A program made the position numbers and the translations under genes. A model generated the notes under the pieces. That model was given only the letters and a program-made list of their open reading frames with translations. It did not search any database and had not been told where the DNA came from. DNA of 64,000 bases from Smittia aterrima (Eukaryota > Arthropoda > Insecta > Diptera > Chironomidae). Position 1 is the stretch's first letter. Every line of letters starts with the position of its first letter. The stretch spans positions 12,214,001-12,278,000 of the forward strand of contig CP093831.1 of assembly GCA_033063855.1 (NCBI GenBank). Direction: 5' to 3'. This document shows positions 11,912-24,258 of the stretch, piece by piece.

Positions 11912-13298
11912 TTAAAAGTCAAACTTTAGCTCTTTGGCGATTCTTTTGATTTCATTGTCCAATGTTTTATCTAGGATGATGCACATGAAATGTTGCTTTG
12001 ATGAGCAATCGTGTCCGGTGTAGCCATAGTTGAATAACGTTGGATTGTAAGACAATCTCAAGCATCTTCCGTCACCCAAAATCTCGGGAAAACCACTGGT
12101 CAAGGTCGTACCAGTTTTATTCGATTGATTTGCGACTTTAAGTGGGACTTTATTAATCGATTCCGTTTTGTTTGCGAACGACGTAAAATTTGCGTTTGGA
12201 TTGACAGGGCGCGCAGACGTTGACCAAATCCACAAGAGACCTAAAGCGAAGAAAGTGAGAAAAGAAATTTCGGACAAATATTTTCGAGGTCACCTGGATT
12301 TAATCCGCCAATCCAATAATCATGGCCGCGAAGACTTTGATTACTTAGAATGTGAGCCGCGACATCCTGGAATTTCTCGACCTTATCGAACTCAGCTAAG
12401 CTTGCGCCCATTGATCGACATTTTCCTGCTGCAGATTTCCAATCAATTCGCTCTGCACTCGACACGTGATAGCAATTCCCGCCAATTTTCGTAAAGTTTT
12501 GTGGACAAGGCTCTGCGTCCGGTTTTTGATTATTGCCGGCCATCATGTAATAAACTAATTGCTCTGTTCTCTTGAGACGTTTCTCCATGTAGTCGACTCG
12601 ATAAACGAGCTTTTCGATTGCTCCGAGAAGATACAGATCCGTTTCTGAGACTTCACGTGGTGAATTAAACTGATTTTGTCGTTGAGCTTGCATTTTCAAT
12701 GGAGCTGGTTGAAGGTTCTGATAAGTCGTTGGATAGTTCGGAGAAGTATTGATTACATTTGACATCATCTGTCCTTCTTGTGGTCGTCTCAGATTCGCTT
12801 CAAGCTCAACAGACTCTCCCACTCGTCTCGAAATGTAAGATTCAGATGTTGGAATATATTTCTGATAGGACTGCTGTTGGTTATTGTAAAACTGCGGTGC
12901 AGCGACAGTTTGAATTATCCTCGCTTCTCTTCCACGAGTCGGTAAGTTTCTACGAAGCAACAAAGATTGAGTCATGATTCGTCATCGCGTCGCGAAAGAA
13001 AGTTACAAAATAAATGTGGATTTTCCGTGGTCGCGTAACTGAAAATTTCACTTTCAATCGTTGTTGGTTTAAGCATCACTCACTTATTTTTAACTGTCCA
13101 TTCTTCAAGCAGCGTACTCCAAAGTCCATCTCCATCTGGCTCAGTCCACTCTGCTGGAGATAAATTGGCGCGTTTTGTCACATTTCGCAGCTCACTTTCC
13201 ACAAAAATTCCAATCGCGGATGAGATCAATGTCAAGTTGATCATTAGAATTATAAAACTTCGATTCATATTGAAATCCTTTCGCAAAGTTATTCGCAT
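11912..13298 (-). CDS. Secreted C-type-lectin-domain protein with a long N-terminal extension
   Basis: Exons in transcript order: 13298-13084, 12949-12294, 12240-11912; 399 residues. The first join uses GTGAGT and CTTCGTAG, restores an AAA codon and links a signal peptide (MNRSFIILMINLTLISSAIG) to the lectin frame. The ATG at 12973-12975 has an in-frame stop just upstream, so the spliced model is preferred. The middle is Gln/Asn-rich with a short amphipathic stretch (LYLLGAIEKLVYRVDYMEKR) that may be coiled coil. The C-type lectin fold runs from Cys220 (CPQNFTKIGGNCY) through DYWIGG to the last Cys (FMCIIL). Neither a QPD/EPN nor a WND calcium-sugar motif is present, so calcium-dependent sugar binding is unlikely. 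Possible roles are adhesion or immune recognition. Start is uncertain: ATGs at 13412, 13298 and 13268 are all in frame. Confidence 0.75.
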
Positions 13299-15699
13299 CC
13301 TGTCTTCTTTATCACCAACCGTACTTTTAACGATCTTTACTTGATCACAGACATCAAACGAATGAACCGAGTTTCTCTCTAAATTTCGCGAATATTTTAC
13401 ATGAACGCACATCGAAAAGAGAAAAATAAAGTGAAAGAGAGACCACCAACACTTCGTTCGGCGTGTTTACCAACTTTCTTTTGCATTCGCTCAATTATAC
13501 CACAAGTTTCGGCGGGCGAATGTATTTGAAATGCGAAGATGGAAAATGAAATCCATAACACATTCGATCGAATGAGTGTGAATGCTTTCGAGACGACTTA
13601 GTAGACAGAAATATTATTTGAAAATATCAAACGTTGAAATCTAATCCTTTGAGCTTTTCTTCTTTAATTCAGTTTCACGAAAATATTAGCAAAGTTTCGT
13701 AGAGATCTTCCCGATCTTGAGAGCTTTTGGCCTCGATTACCGTTTGAACAAAGAAGAGTTTCAGTTGATTTCAGCCTTTGAACATCTGAAGACGTTTTCC
13801 TTTAAATCGAAACCTTTGGATTTGAAAGAATTTCAAGTGACATCGAAGGAGCTCAAGACAGTGAAGATATTTTCGGCCAATGACTTTGATTATCTAAAAG
13901 AAGTCTTGGAACGTCATTCAACGATCCATCATCTTACACTTAACACTCGCTTTAAGCTGTACTTCGATGAACACATTCTCGCCGAACATCTGACCAACCT
14001 CGAGTCGTTCAACTAGAGAGACTCATTTATTGATTCATCAAGTTTGAGAAGAATCTTCAGCAAACTGACTGATTCGATATTTGAACATAAAAATTTCGAG
14101 TTCTAATCGAAAAGAAATCCAAAATATTTGTGATTCGAATCATATTGAAATTATACTTCAAGAAACTGACTTGAATGAGGAAAATGTTTTAGAATCTTAA
14201 ATTATTTATTTTAAGCGCTTTATGATAGGAAATCAATATTTTTGTCGAATGGACTTCATTATTGAGTTTCAAATTTATCGCTCTAATGAATTCCTGAAAC
14301 ATAAAACTCAATTCTACTAAAATCAAAGAAAAGTTTTATCAGTTTAATAACATAAGAAAATCTTTAATAATAAATTTCACTTTTAGACAATTTTCTTTTT
14401 TGTAAAATATATTTTCACAAGTTTGTTAGAACGATATTTCTGCTTTTGTTTAGAACATGCAACGAATCACATTGAAACATTAATTCTTCTCGCTTTCATA
14501 GCTAGAACATTGTCGAATTGCCTCTAATAGCTCGTTGTGGTTCATGCGAAGGAGACATTCGCATCGGCTCATTAGCTAAAAGCTTGAATTCTTTTTAAAG
14601 ACAAAAGTTTTCATGTTTCTATTGATAAATGTTCTTGTAAAATATTCAAGGTATGACTTCGTTAGGCACATTAAACATTTAACATTTTTTCATAAAAATT
14701 CTCTTATAACGTCGTATAGATATACAAAATATATTTTTTGCCAACAATTAGGTGAACATCTTGAATATTTCGATTAGTTTTCTTTCAATCATCATCAGCC
14801 AGCTAAGCTAAGCTTTATTAAATATTTTTAAAATGGAAGATGTCACACGAGATTTCAGCTCACAAAAAATCGACTTGACTTGATTCTTGAAGCAAAGAAG
14901 AACGCGAGTAAGTGTGACATCTTCATGGTTTGTTTCTCCCAATTGACTTTCAAAAAGCGGCAATATTTGTTTCTCTTAAAATTTGAGTTTAAAACTGGTT
15001 CTTGTTTGGTTTTCATTTTTTTTTGTTTTTTTTTTGCGTATCACAGAACAGGCACAAGTAAAAAATTTATCTTCGTCTGTGATCGGATTGAAAAGCGCGT
15101 CGCGTTTGTTATTTAATTATTCGGAGAATTATTTTCAGAACTAATTAGCGACTGTAATTAAAAGTAAAGCTGTTGGAAATCCTTCGAAAAGCTATTTCAA
15201 GGAAAGTAATTGAGTTTGAAAACTAATTTCTCTTCCTTATCTCCTCGCTCATAATTTTCATGAATTTTCGGTTTTGCTGTTTGCGCAAGAGCTTCGGCAG
15301 CAAACTCATCTCATCTTTTGCTCTTTGTTATCATTTAAAAATTTTGTTTTGCTTCACTTCTTCTTCGTTATCTTCAAAATACAAAACAGCTTCAGTGACA
15401 ACATTTAATTGTGTTTTGCTTAGACAGGAATGCGAAGGAGCTTAAACTTTTCTCAATGGCTCGACACTTTTTTTTCACAGCTAAATACACAAATGAGATT
15501 TTCATAGATGAATTGATTTCTCTAAGATTTGTTTCTCTTTCTCCTCTAATGACGTTAGTCTACGTCAGCAAAAAAATTGAAATCATTTATTTTTATGCAG
15601 CGCGCGTGAGAATAATTTGAATAACAAAACTCATCAATATTCAGAAAATGTCTCATCGACAATTTTATGATAAATAAATTGTAACTTCGGCTTCTTCAC
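13299..15699. other. Spacer between the lectin gene and RFX7, containing one gene fragment
   Basis: Apart from the leucine-rich fragment at 13690-14016, nothing here could be supported as a gene. Frames near 14880 and 15260-15620 are rich in Phe/Lys/Ser codons typical of AT-rich non-coding DNA. The segment just before 15700 is the probable 3' UTR of RFX7. Confidence 0.4.
13690..14016 (+). pseudogene. Leucine-rich-repeat-like gene fragment, no start codon
   Basis: An open frame runs from just after a TAG at 13687-13689 to a stop at 14016, about 108 codons, and contains no methionine. The deduced peptide has a periodic LRR-like pattern: FPILRAFGLDY, FEHLKTFSF, SKELKTVKIF, STIHHLTL, LTNLESFN. 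This is the layout seen in F-box/LRR or insect LRR proteins, where each unit begins with a leucine-rich strand. AATATTAG just before 13690 could serve as a splice acceptor, so it might be the last exon of a gene whose other exons were not found. The more likely reading is a broken duplicate. Low certainty. Confidence 0.35.
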
Positions 15700-18600
15700 T
15701 TACAAATTGTTCAACAAGCTTGTGTCAAGGTTCGAAAGATCGTCGATGTCATTCGATAGGCTTCCATCATCATCCTTCGTCATCTTGTTGGTATTATTAT
15801 TGATTACGTTGATATTGTTATTGTTAAAGCCGTTGATGAGGAAATCTCTCGTTCGTTGCATGTCGGGACTGTAGCGGAAAGGATTGCCGTTGTTCCCGAG
15901 TGGTGTCGTTGGCACTGATTTACCAACCGGACAAAATGAATTCATTGTATTGTAATTCACGTGATACGGTAAAGGAGTGTTTGGAACAGATCGACTGTTG
16001 GCAAATGATGATTGACGATTCGATTGATTTTCATTTTGACTTAAAATCTCATTATCCAATAAATCAATGACGTCGTCATCGTCGTTGGCTTCCATTTTAA
16101 TTGTTGATGATGGTGGCGCTTGTTCGTTGTTAAAAATATCGAGGATACTTGAATCCGAGAATTCTTGATAATCGGAAGGCACAGGTGTCGGAGCCATCGA
16201 ACTACATGCTGATGAGTAGCTGTTGTAGTTGTTGAACATATTTGTGTTTGTACAATGAGGTGGAACACTTTGCGAGCGTGATTCGACTGGATAATTGTAA
16301 TTTGTACCTTGATTATTCAGTGATTGGAACTGAAATTGGTTCTGCTGAGTGTGCTGAGCTTGCGGGCTATAGTTGTAGCTTTGAATCATCGATGGACTTT
16401 GTGGTGCTGATGCTGGTTCAAGTTTGAACTGATGTGGTCGACAGAAAGCAGTATTGTTAGCTCCAATGACAGGAACTGACTTTGAGTCGATCGACATATT
16501 TGGATTGCGGATGTTTAGAAAAGAATTAGCTCTTCGATTCACTGGAGTCGCTCGTGGACTCACAAATGGACTCGATGGCATATCTCCTTTGAAAGCTGGA
16601 TGCAGATTAATGTTTTTCGCTCTCGTCGTTTGCGATGGAATCGGAACGAAGCTAAAGTTTTTTCTTCTCGTGTTTGGCGATTGCGGAATAAATTTATCAT
16701 TTCCATTCGATGAATCAGCTTGAAAACCACGAGGAAGATTATGAATCTGACCATGTCGTTGGGGAATGTTCCCATAAGCCGATGAAACATTTGCATAATG
16801 GTTCATCTGCTCACAGTTGTTCAATTCCAGTGGAGCTTGTTGAAAGTTCTTTTGAAGTAAGTTCTTGATGACTGAGTCGCCTCCACTTGTGCCAACCGAT
16901 GACGAATTATACTTTTCTTCTAGCATCGATCGCAATTGTGAAATCTTGTCTGAGTTCTTATCAATATTGTTTCGACCTTCATTCAAAAGCTGATAATTTT
17001 CCAAGAGTGGAACATTTGTTGGAGCAGGACCCAAATCTACTTCGACACAATCGGCACTTTTATTTTTGTCTTCACCAAAATACTGCAGCAACTCGAGATC
17101 TTGAGAGTTTTCCTCGTTCGCATTTAAATAAGTGTCAAGGGCGTTTCGATCCATGTTACAAATGCTGATAAAGCGTTCACGTGGCAGAATGAAATCCTCT
17201 TTCAAATCGCCATTCTTGACTACGAGGTCATTTGGTTCAACTTGATTTAAAGGAGAAGTCGTCTGCTGCTCTGGCGCATCAGCTCGATCAGGATACTTTG
17301 ATTTCTTCGATTGTCCATTGACATCTTTTCTTTGCTTTCGTTTTGGAATCTTCGATGGCATTACCATTTCGTGAACCACTTCCGAGCTACTAACATTAGC
17401 GTTGGCTTGCGAGTTATCTTGATATTGATTCGACATCATCGTCAAAGCTGAGTTCGCTGTCATCTTAAGCTGCTGCGCTTGGCGAACTTTTTTACAAAGC
17501 ACGTATTGATTGTCGTCTTGATTCAAGCTCTGCAAATCAATTGACTCTGACGTTGAATTTATTTTCTGCTTTAATTTGTTTTTAACTGAATCACTTGTCT
17601 CGCAATCGAATGGAGTTGGTACTGACGAATGATTTGTACTTGAATTCAGTTCATTTTCAACTCGTCGTGATTGTTCTGAACTCGTTAAATTCATTGGAAC
17701 ATCAGATGAGTCTTCCGAGTAATTATTCTCAATCGCACTTCCGTCGGTTTCCTTCTCTTGTTTAATTTTTATGTTCTCATCAAACAAATCGTGTCCCGTG
17801 TCTAATGATCCCGAAGAATTTTGTCGTTTTTTGCGGCGTTTCTTCAAAGCTTGATTCTGAAAAATCGAAAATAACTTTCATTAGATTACGCCAGTCATTA
17901 CATTTAAATGATAATTACGTTGTTCCGTCTCCTGTCTTTAATTTCACGCTGCATGATTTTCTTCTGAAGCAATTGCTTTGAGGTAGAAGCGGATGGCGAG
18001 CTCAATTTGTTTTCGGAAATATGAATAGCGAGGTCATCAAAGCATTCGAACTGAGCATTAAGGAGACCTTCACTCCAACTTTTGATCACTTTCCAAGAAT
18101 TTTCATCCTTCTCACTGTTCTTGGAAACTAAATCATCAACTGATGTAATGTCAGGAAGATGTGGAGGCTGAAGTTTTGTTGCTTTTCTCATCGCAGCATA
18201 ACAATAACGCGAATGTCCTCGAGTTCCCAATCTTCTGGGACGAATATCGGGAAAGACCTGCTTCATCACTTTTCCAAAATCAGCTGTCGAAAGAGGTTTG
18301 ATGTTTATCTTTCCGCAAAAGCTCCTAATTATTCGAAAAGAAAACAGAAAAATTTTAGCGTTTGTTTGAGTAAGACGTTAGTGAGAATCACTTACACATA
18401 ATCTTCATAAACTTCTTGCTTCGGGATCGAGACTTTTTCATCGTGCTCCAAATGCGAACGGACCCAATTGATGGTATGCGATATTTCCGACCTAGATCCG
18501 AGTGGATTCTGTGATTGTTTGAGCGGGTCTTGTGTGAAAAAAGAAACAAAATAAATAAACGATCAGCACATCGAAAGCTTTACACATCGAGACGAGAATT

Positions 18601-20364
18601 TTTGTTTTCAACGTTCACGGTCACGCTTTATGTTTTCTGTTTGGCAATTCAATATTTAATGATCCGATTATGCTGATTATGCAAATCGTAAAATGAAATC
18701 ATACACTCGCGACTTATAAGAAAACTTCTTAATCTGATAAACAAAGTTTGGTATAAATGAGACGACGCCGGAGAGTCGTTGATGATGTTGATTTAAAATT
18801 ATTCGCGGACAGTTCTCAAGTTCGCAATCAGCTGATCAAACATTTTTTTTTATCTTTGTTGCACAATTAAACTTTATCTCCTGAAAAGTAGTTCGACATC
18901 TGTTAAAAACAGAAATTCTGTTTTGTGATCAACAGGAAAATCGAGAAAGTCGTCGCCCTTGTCCACAGTTGTCAAATTAATTTTGCCTTGTTTGCAATAA
19001 ATGTCCATAAACAATCAATTGGCAAAGTCGTGAAAGGTTTTTCTTTTGGTTCAGCAATCAATGAAAGTTTATTAGCAAAGCGTGCATGTCAATTCATCGA
19101 CACCTTTTGATTTTAAACATCCAATTCCATCGTTGCATCACATACTAAGCAAATAAAATCAAATAAAACCTTAAATCAGCTAGTAGGACTTTAAATTCAA
19201 ATGTATTCTGATAAGTCAGTTGTCTGAGTCGGAGAAGACTCACGTTTCTCAACTGACGAAATAATTTCTTATTTTAATTCTGTGATTGGACGATTGCAGG
19301 TTAAACGAATTCGACTGAATAAGAGAACTTTCTTGGTTTACTCTTCTAATTTACTGATAATTTTGCGAGCATTTAAAAACTCTTATCGCACAGCTACGTG
19401 TCAACCTTCAAAAACACGAACTTCTCATAATCACACGCGTGTGGTGTCACTTTCGATTGCCTCCCTCCACTCGAAACAGTCAAAAATCAACTTAAACTTA
19501 TCAGATCGCTAAATGTTTGAACTTGTTTACATTTGTTATTCGCTGAGCTGTTGTATCACTTGCTCCGTTGAAAATGAATGTCTTTAGCCTAGCCTGATTA
19601 TTGTTTCATTATTCTCTTCGTCACCGCTGATTTACAATCGATGGAGATAACGATTTCCTTCACTTACCCACTTCAGAATGACCGCCGGGCATTTTCAAGT
19701 ACAGTAAAAGCTTCTCAGCTGGTCGAAGCGATGAAATCTTCTCCAAGATAAATGCAATTTGCTGCTTGGCCTCATCGCTATGTTAAAACGATAAAAAAAT
19801 ATAAGAAGTTTAAAGAATTATCAAATATTTGACTTCGGGTTGTTGTTTTCTTTGCGTTTTGGCTGCGCAAACAAATTAATTAGCATAAAATTTAAGATTT
19901 TGCCATAAAATCCGATGGAAAAAATGGACGCAGATATTCCATTACCTTATAGCTTGTTCCATTAGTTTCCGGATTCCCTGTCGCTTGTCATTGCTCAATT
20001 CTTCATCATCCAAGCTCACTGATGCATTCAGCAGTAAATTATCGAACGCATTGATTTTATTCAAATTCAAGAGCTGCGAAAATATCGAAAACTTAGCTCC
20101 ACCCGTCGACGATTTATTTGTTGTTGGCTGATCTGAATCCGTTAAAGGAACGCCACTGTTGGATGATGTGACAGGAGCTTGATAGGATGTTGAATCATTG
20201 CTGAGCTCATACTGATGCGATAAGGCATTCAAACTGCCACTCGATGCCCCAGCATCACCATTTTTCACCTTAGTAAATGTCGACAAATCGTTGTCGCTCT
20301 TGCGATAAAACTGATTAGGCAGATTGAAATTTTGCTTCCAAGGTTGAAATGGATTTTGTGTCAT
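15700..20364 (-). CDS. RFX7: RFX7-type winged-helix transcription factor
   Basis: Five exons: 20364-19946, 19777-19668, 18528-18396, 18324-17919, 17856-15700; 1074 residues. The third exon is separated from the second by a 1.1-kb intron. The conserved N-terminal leader (FILEKISSLRPAEKLLLYL) precedes the RFX DNA-binding domain at about 186-265. That domain includes NPLGSRSEISHTINWVR, VYEDYVSFCG and PDIRPRRLGTRGHSRYCY, the family hallmark. PPHLPDI follows, as in the RFX5/RFX7 branch; there is no RFX1-4 dimerisation block. The 700-residue tail is Asn/Gln/Ser-rich and has RFX7-like SFVPIP, SVPNTPL and SVPTTPL motifs. Family knowledge: RFX proteins bind X-box sites, and RFX7 controls neural and metabolic genes in vertebrates. 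The start is the first ATG after an in-frame upstream stop-free stretch; another 5' coding exon is possible. Confidence 0.9.
19215..19257. other. Stem-loop within an RFX7 intron
   Basis: An 8-bp outer arm (GTCAGTTG / CAACTGAC) and a 6-bp inner arm (TGAGTC / GACTCA) pair around a 6-base loop, with an asymmetric internal loop of 2 and 7 bases. It lies in the 1.1-kb intron between the second and third RFX7 exons. The inner arm also resembles an AP-1 half-site, so it could be a protein-binding site rather than an RNA structure. Confidence 0.4.
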
Positions 20365-22986
20365 CGCGAAAATCACATTGAAAAAGAGGAAATAAATCAA
20401 CTAAGAAATGATAGACTTTTAAGGGAGGAAAACTTAAAGTCAACTTCACTTGAACTTCTCTGACACTTCCTATTTTTCCACTTTGCACATTGAGTAACGA
20501 TTCGAAAACGCTAAGATGTCTGAAGGTTATCGTTTCAAGTGCGGAAATTTTAATTTTTCTTGTAATTTCTTGAGAGTAATTGAACAATTCTATTTCCTCA
20601 AATAACAAAAAGAATTTTCCGATACGCGCACGAAAAAATATTTAAAGAAAATTGGAAATTTGTGAGAATTTTTTTAAATATCTTAGAATGATTCTACAAT
20701 GATTTCGCCATTTTGCACCAGCTGATCGATTAAACTTGTTCGTTAGTTTCGTCAATATTTCCTTATTGTCATGAAATTTAACTCAACACAACTTTTTATT
20801 AACTAGTTTTAAATATTTTGCTGTACAAAGAAATGGAAATAAATAAAATGTAAAAAATATTTCGAGATATTTACTCGCGGGTCGTAATTTTTGCACAAAA
20901 TATTTTGAAGCGTCGCTTCATGTTCTAAAGTTATGCAATAGTTCGTTATTTTTTCTTACCAAATTTTCTTTTTCAATCAAAATAAACTCCAAGCCCTGCA
21001 AAAATATTTTCCAAAATATCCTTTCAACTCTGCGCATGAACCGCCTTCGAATGATTCTTGAATGAATCTTCTCAGTTCACTTCCCAATGCAAGTTTTGTG
21101 AATCACTGTCAAAGGACATTTTTTCCACGATTGCGTGATAGCAACAAAGGAGCGGCAAAGGAGCGAAACCGTCGCTCCTCGAACGATTCAGTCTTTGTGT
21201 GGAGTTTCTGTTGAAAACATCGTGCTAAGATAGCGCGAAGCGTTCATGTTATTCGCGACTCTCATTTTTATACAGGAAAAAAAATCAAATCATTAAATGA
21301 AATTGCCTTAAATTCCATTGGACTTTTTTAAAAGCGAGTGTTCTTGTCATGACGTGATGTGCTTTTACGTTATAGCCTAAAAGTTGTTAAACGGCTGCGT
21401 TGTCCGTGAAATTTGTTGAAATCAAGAATCCTTGTGGAGTGTGAAAAACTTGCTTCGGGATTTCAAGACTCAAAGGTTCTCCACGTACATGAGTCGGGGA
21501 GCTTTTCTCATCTTTCAACATCTCTTCGGAAAATATTCCATTAATGAAAAGGTTCATTCAAGGTTTTTCCGGAGGAAACTTCAAGAAGGAGCAGGAAGAA
21601 GCGAAGAAAATCGGGAACATTCGTTTCGTTGACAAAGACAAAAGTTATCGTGTTGTGCAAGGGTTGAAATAACCTGTTTCCTCTGTCATCTGGAAAGGTT
21701 TTTCATTTGCTCTCATCACTCAGGAAGAGCAATAGGAGCATATATGGATTACACCTACACACAAAAATTTATTATTACATTCAATGAGAGAAAAATCAAG
21801 TAGCCAAAGTTCATTTCTTATGTAACACGCCAAAAAGTGCAAAAGCAGTCAATCGCGGCTGGTGAAAGCCTCCTCGCGTCTATCAACGTGAACATGAGAT
21901 ATTTATGAATATTTCGGTTTTTGATGACATGCAAGTGAGGACAACATCGAGGTCAGATTGAATGATTGATCGCTCGAGAGAAGGAGTGCGAGGAAAGTTA
22001 ATTAGTGAAGTGATTGATACCATACACACAAACTACATTTGCGTGAAAGGATAAAAGGAATGAATTAATAATTCTCAAACGAAGAGAAAAAAGAAAAACT
22101 AACAAAACGAAAGAAGAGCAAACAGTTACATAATTGAGTTTCATTGTAATCCGTTTCACCATTCGTTGTCTCGATGATGATTCGGTGCAGTTTATCGCTT
22201 TCGGTTACACAAGCAAACGCTCTCTCGATGCAACAAAAGCGAAAATGAAAAGCTGTTTCGATCTTTCGATTGCTCTACGGGAAAAGCTTTTTCGTTTGTG
22301 AGTTTTCGCTGCTAAAAAAGAAAAAGTTGAAGACTCAACGTGAATGTGAAAATTGGAAATAGAAAAATAAAAAAAGAGAGAAAGGTGGTTTAAGTGATAC
22401 ACTCACACACACACCCTGAAATGAAACGAGAAACATAAAAACAAGAAAAAAAGCAGAGGAAAAAAATCAATGATACATAACAAGACGTCCTGCGAGCTTT
22501 TCGAAATGCCACTTTTATTGCCAAGATTATGTTGCTCTCTCCATGCTGTTTCCATTGTTCTCTGATGTCGTGCATGCCACACATCGAGAGTCGTAAATTT
22601 AATTTTTGAGCTGAGCTTGGGAGTGTGAGGGAGCAACAAGACATAAAGTTCAAGTGTATATCGGGGGAATCCATAAACACACAAAACATTTTTATTCGGA
22701 TTTTGTGGCTTGGTCAGTCCACACAATCTAAACGATACGACATCATAAAAAACAATACACGAAAAGGAAGAGAAGAAGAAATATAATTTGCACTCGAGAT
22801 TGTGATTCAATTGAACAACGAAACTTTTTAATTGGTGGATTAAATTGACGGGGATGTTGTACGCGACAAAACGAGAAGAATCATTAGAGCAACAGACGAG
22901 AACACAGCAGCAGCGATACATTCGTAATGATGAGAAGTGGCACATCGGAGGTAAGCGTTTTGCATTTCATTTAAACCTGAGCCTTC
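20365..22986. other. Divergent regulatory interval, RFX7 (-) and TipE-family gene (+)
   Basis: About 2.6 kb without supported coding sequence. Short purine-rich runs and several open frames (for example 22390-22945 on the minus strand, rich in Cys/Phe/Ser) look like by-products of skewed composition. The 5' leader of the TipE-family gene probably occupies the last few hundred bases. Confidence 0.4.
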
Positions 22987-24258
22987 ATGACTAACGAAAC
23001 GGATCCTCCGAAACAGGAGCAACTGCTTGAGCAACAACAACAAGAGCTTGAACTTATTAGGATAGCAAAATTACGTGAATTAGAAAAGAGGAAGTTGAAG
23101 TTTAGCGAACGAAAATTTAAAGGAAAAAATATCCGCGAACATAGCATTTTCTACACGACCGTGACGTTAGCGTTCTTCTCTGTTTCTGCCGGAGCTTCAA
23201 TATTGTTTTTGGTTCCACTTTATGTCGGTAAGAGACTGAATGAACAATCAAGTTTTATGTTTTCTTTTGTCAGCACACTTAATCTCTGACAATCTGTTGT
23301 TCTCGTTCTCTCTTCCAGATCCGGCTCTGTCAACACTCGCTGGCGATTTCATAGAGCGTCCTACACTATGCGTCACGACTCGACGTGAAGATTTAACCGG
23401 ATTATTGAATTGCTCATGGAGCTCTTGTCGAGAGGGATGCACGTCCGATGTGTTCAAGTGTACCCACATATACGTACAATTTGTCGAGTTGATAGATGAT
23501 AATGTCAATTTTACGTTTCCATATAATGCCACAAAACAAGAATTAGCTAACTTTACTACCGATGTCGAAAAAACTACCACCGAGTCTGTGCTTCAAGTGA
23601 ATATCAAAGGATGCGGATGTAAGTACAAGTAGAAGCAAACAATTTGTTGTTTTCTCTTGTTATTATACAATTTCCCTTTCCCCATCTCTCCCACTTCTCT
23701 TTCGCTCTAGATCCACCAAGCGTCAAGTGTAAAAACTTCACAGACGCTTTCGGATACCAGGGTGCAGTTTTTCCTTGCTTTTACTCGAAGAAAAACAAAA
23801 CTGTCGTGATGACTTCTTATGCTCGCGATACACAAGTGAACACAATTATACATTTTTTCATAGTGCCATTTATAATTACCGTGATATCATCGATCGGGAT
23901 TTGCATAATCCATTGTAAGTGTAGTTGCAAGAAGGAGAGACCAAAGTATCGACGTCCACGAGTAGAGAATATCAGGCAAGTATCGTCTTTATTTTTAATC
24001 ATTTTGATTGACTTGATTTTTTTCCGAGGGTGGATTCTTTATCGATTTTTTAATGAAATTTTGTTTTTGTCTTGAACTTCTCTCAAGAAACTTGATTTTT
24101 GGCTTGCGATTTGATCTTGATGTTAATGTTTAACGCTGAATAATTTGTGATTGAACAGGCGCTCGACGGTATTCATGAGCTATCGACCTTCAATTGTTGC
24201 ACAAAGAGCTCTCTTGTCGAAGAAACCTTCGATCGTATCACGGACCATAACAATCTAG
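22987..24258 (+). CDS. TipE-family auxiliary subunit of the Para voltage-gated sodium channel
   Basis: Exons 22987-23227, 23319-23618, 23711-23975, 24159-24258; 301 residues. A Gln/Glu/Arg-rich cytoplasmic N-terminus is followed by membrane segment 1 (TLAFFSVSAGASILFLVPLY). A Cys-rich extracellular domain follows, with the family signature CSWSSCREGCT, N-glycosylation sites (NCS, NFT, NAT) and GCGYPPSVKC. Membrane segment 2 (about TIIHFFIVPFIITVISSIGI) leads to a basic cytoplasmic tail. Family knowledge: TipE and its homologues (Teh1-4) raise surface current of the Para sodium channel in fly neurons. Length and the short tail fit a Teh protein better than TipE itself, which is longer. The third intron begins with GC rather than GT (CAG|GCAAGT) and is required for an in-frame end. 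The exact paralogue was not assigned. Confidence 0.88.

Noticed and set aside
12759..12977. Plus-strand frame opposite the lectin gene
   Set aside because: Antisense shadow of a spliced gene supported by signal peptide, splice phase and CTLD pattern.
18407..18430. CTTGCTTCGG, similar to the start of U6 snRNA
   Set aside because: It lies inside a coding exon of RFX7, and the rest of U6 is absent.
22403..22945. 180-codon minus-strand frame rich in Cys, Phe and Ser
   Set aside because: It lies opposite the probable leader of the TipE-family gene; composition reflects purine-rich DNA, and there is no family pattern or clear start.
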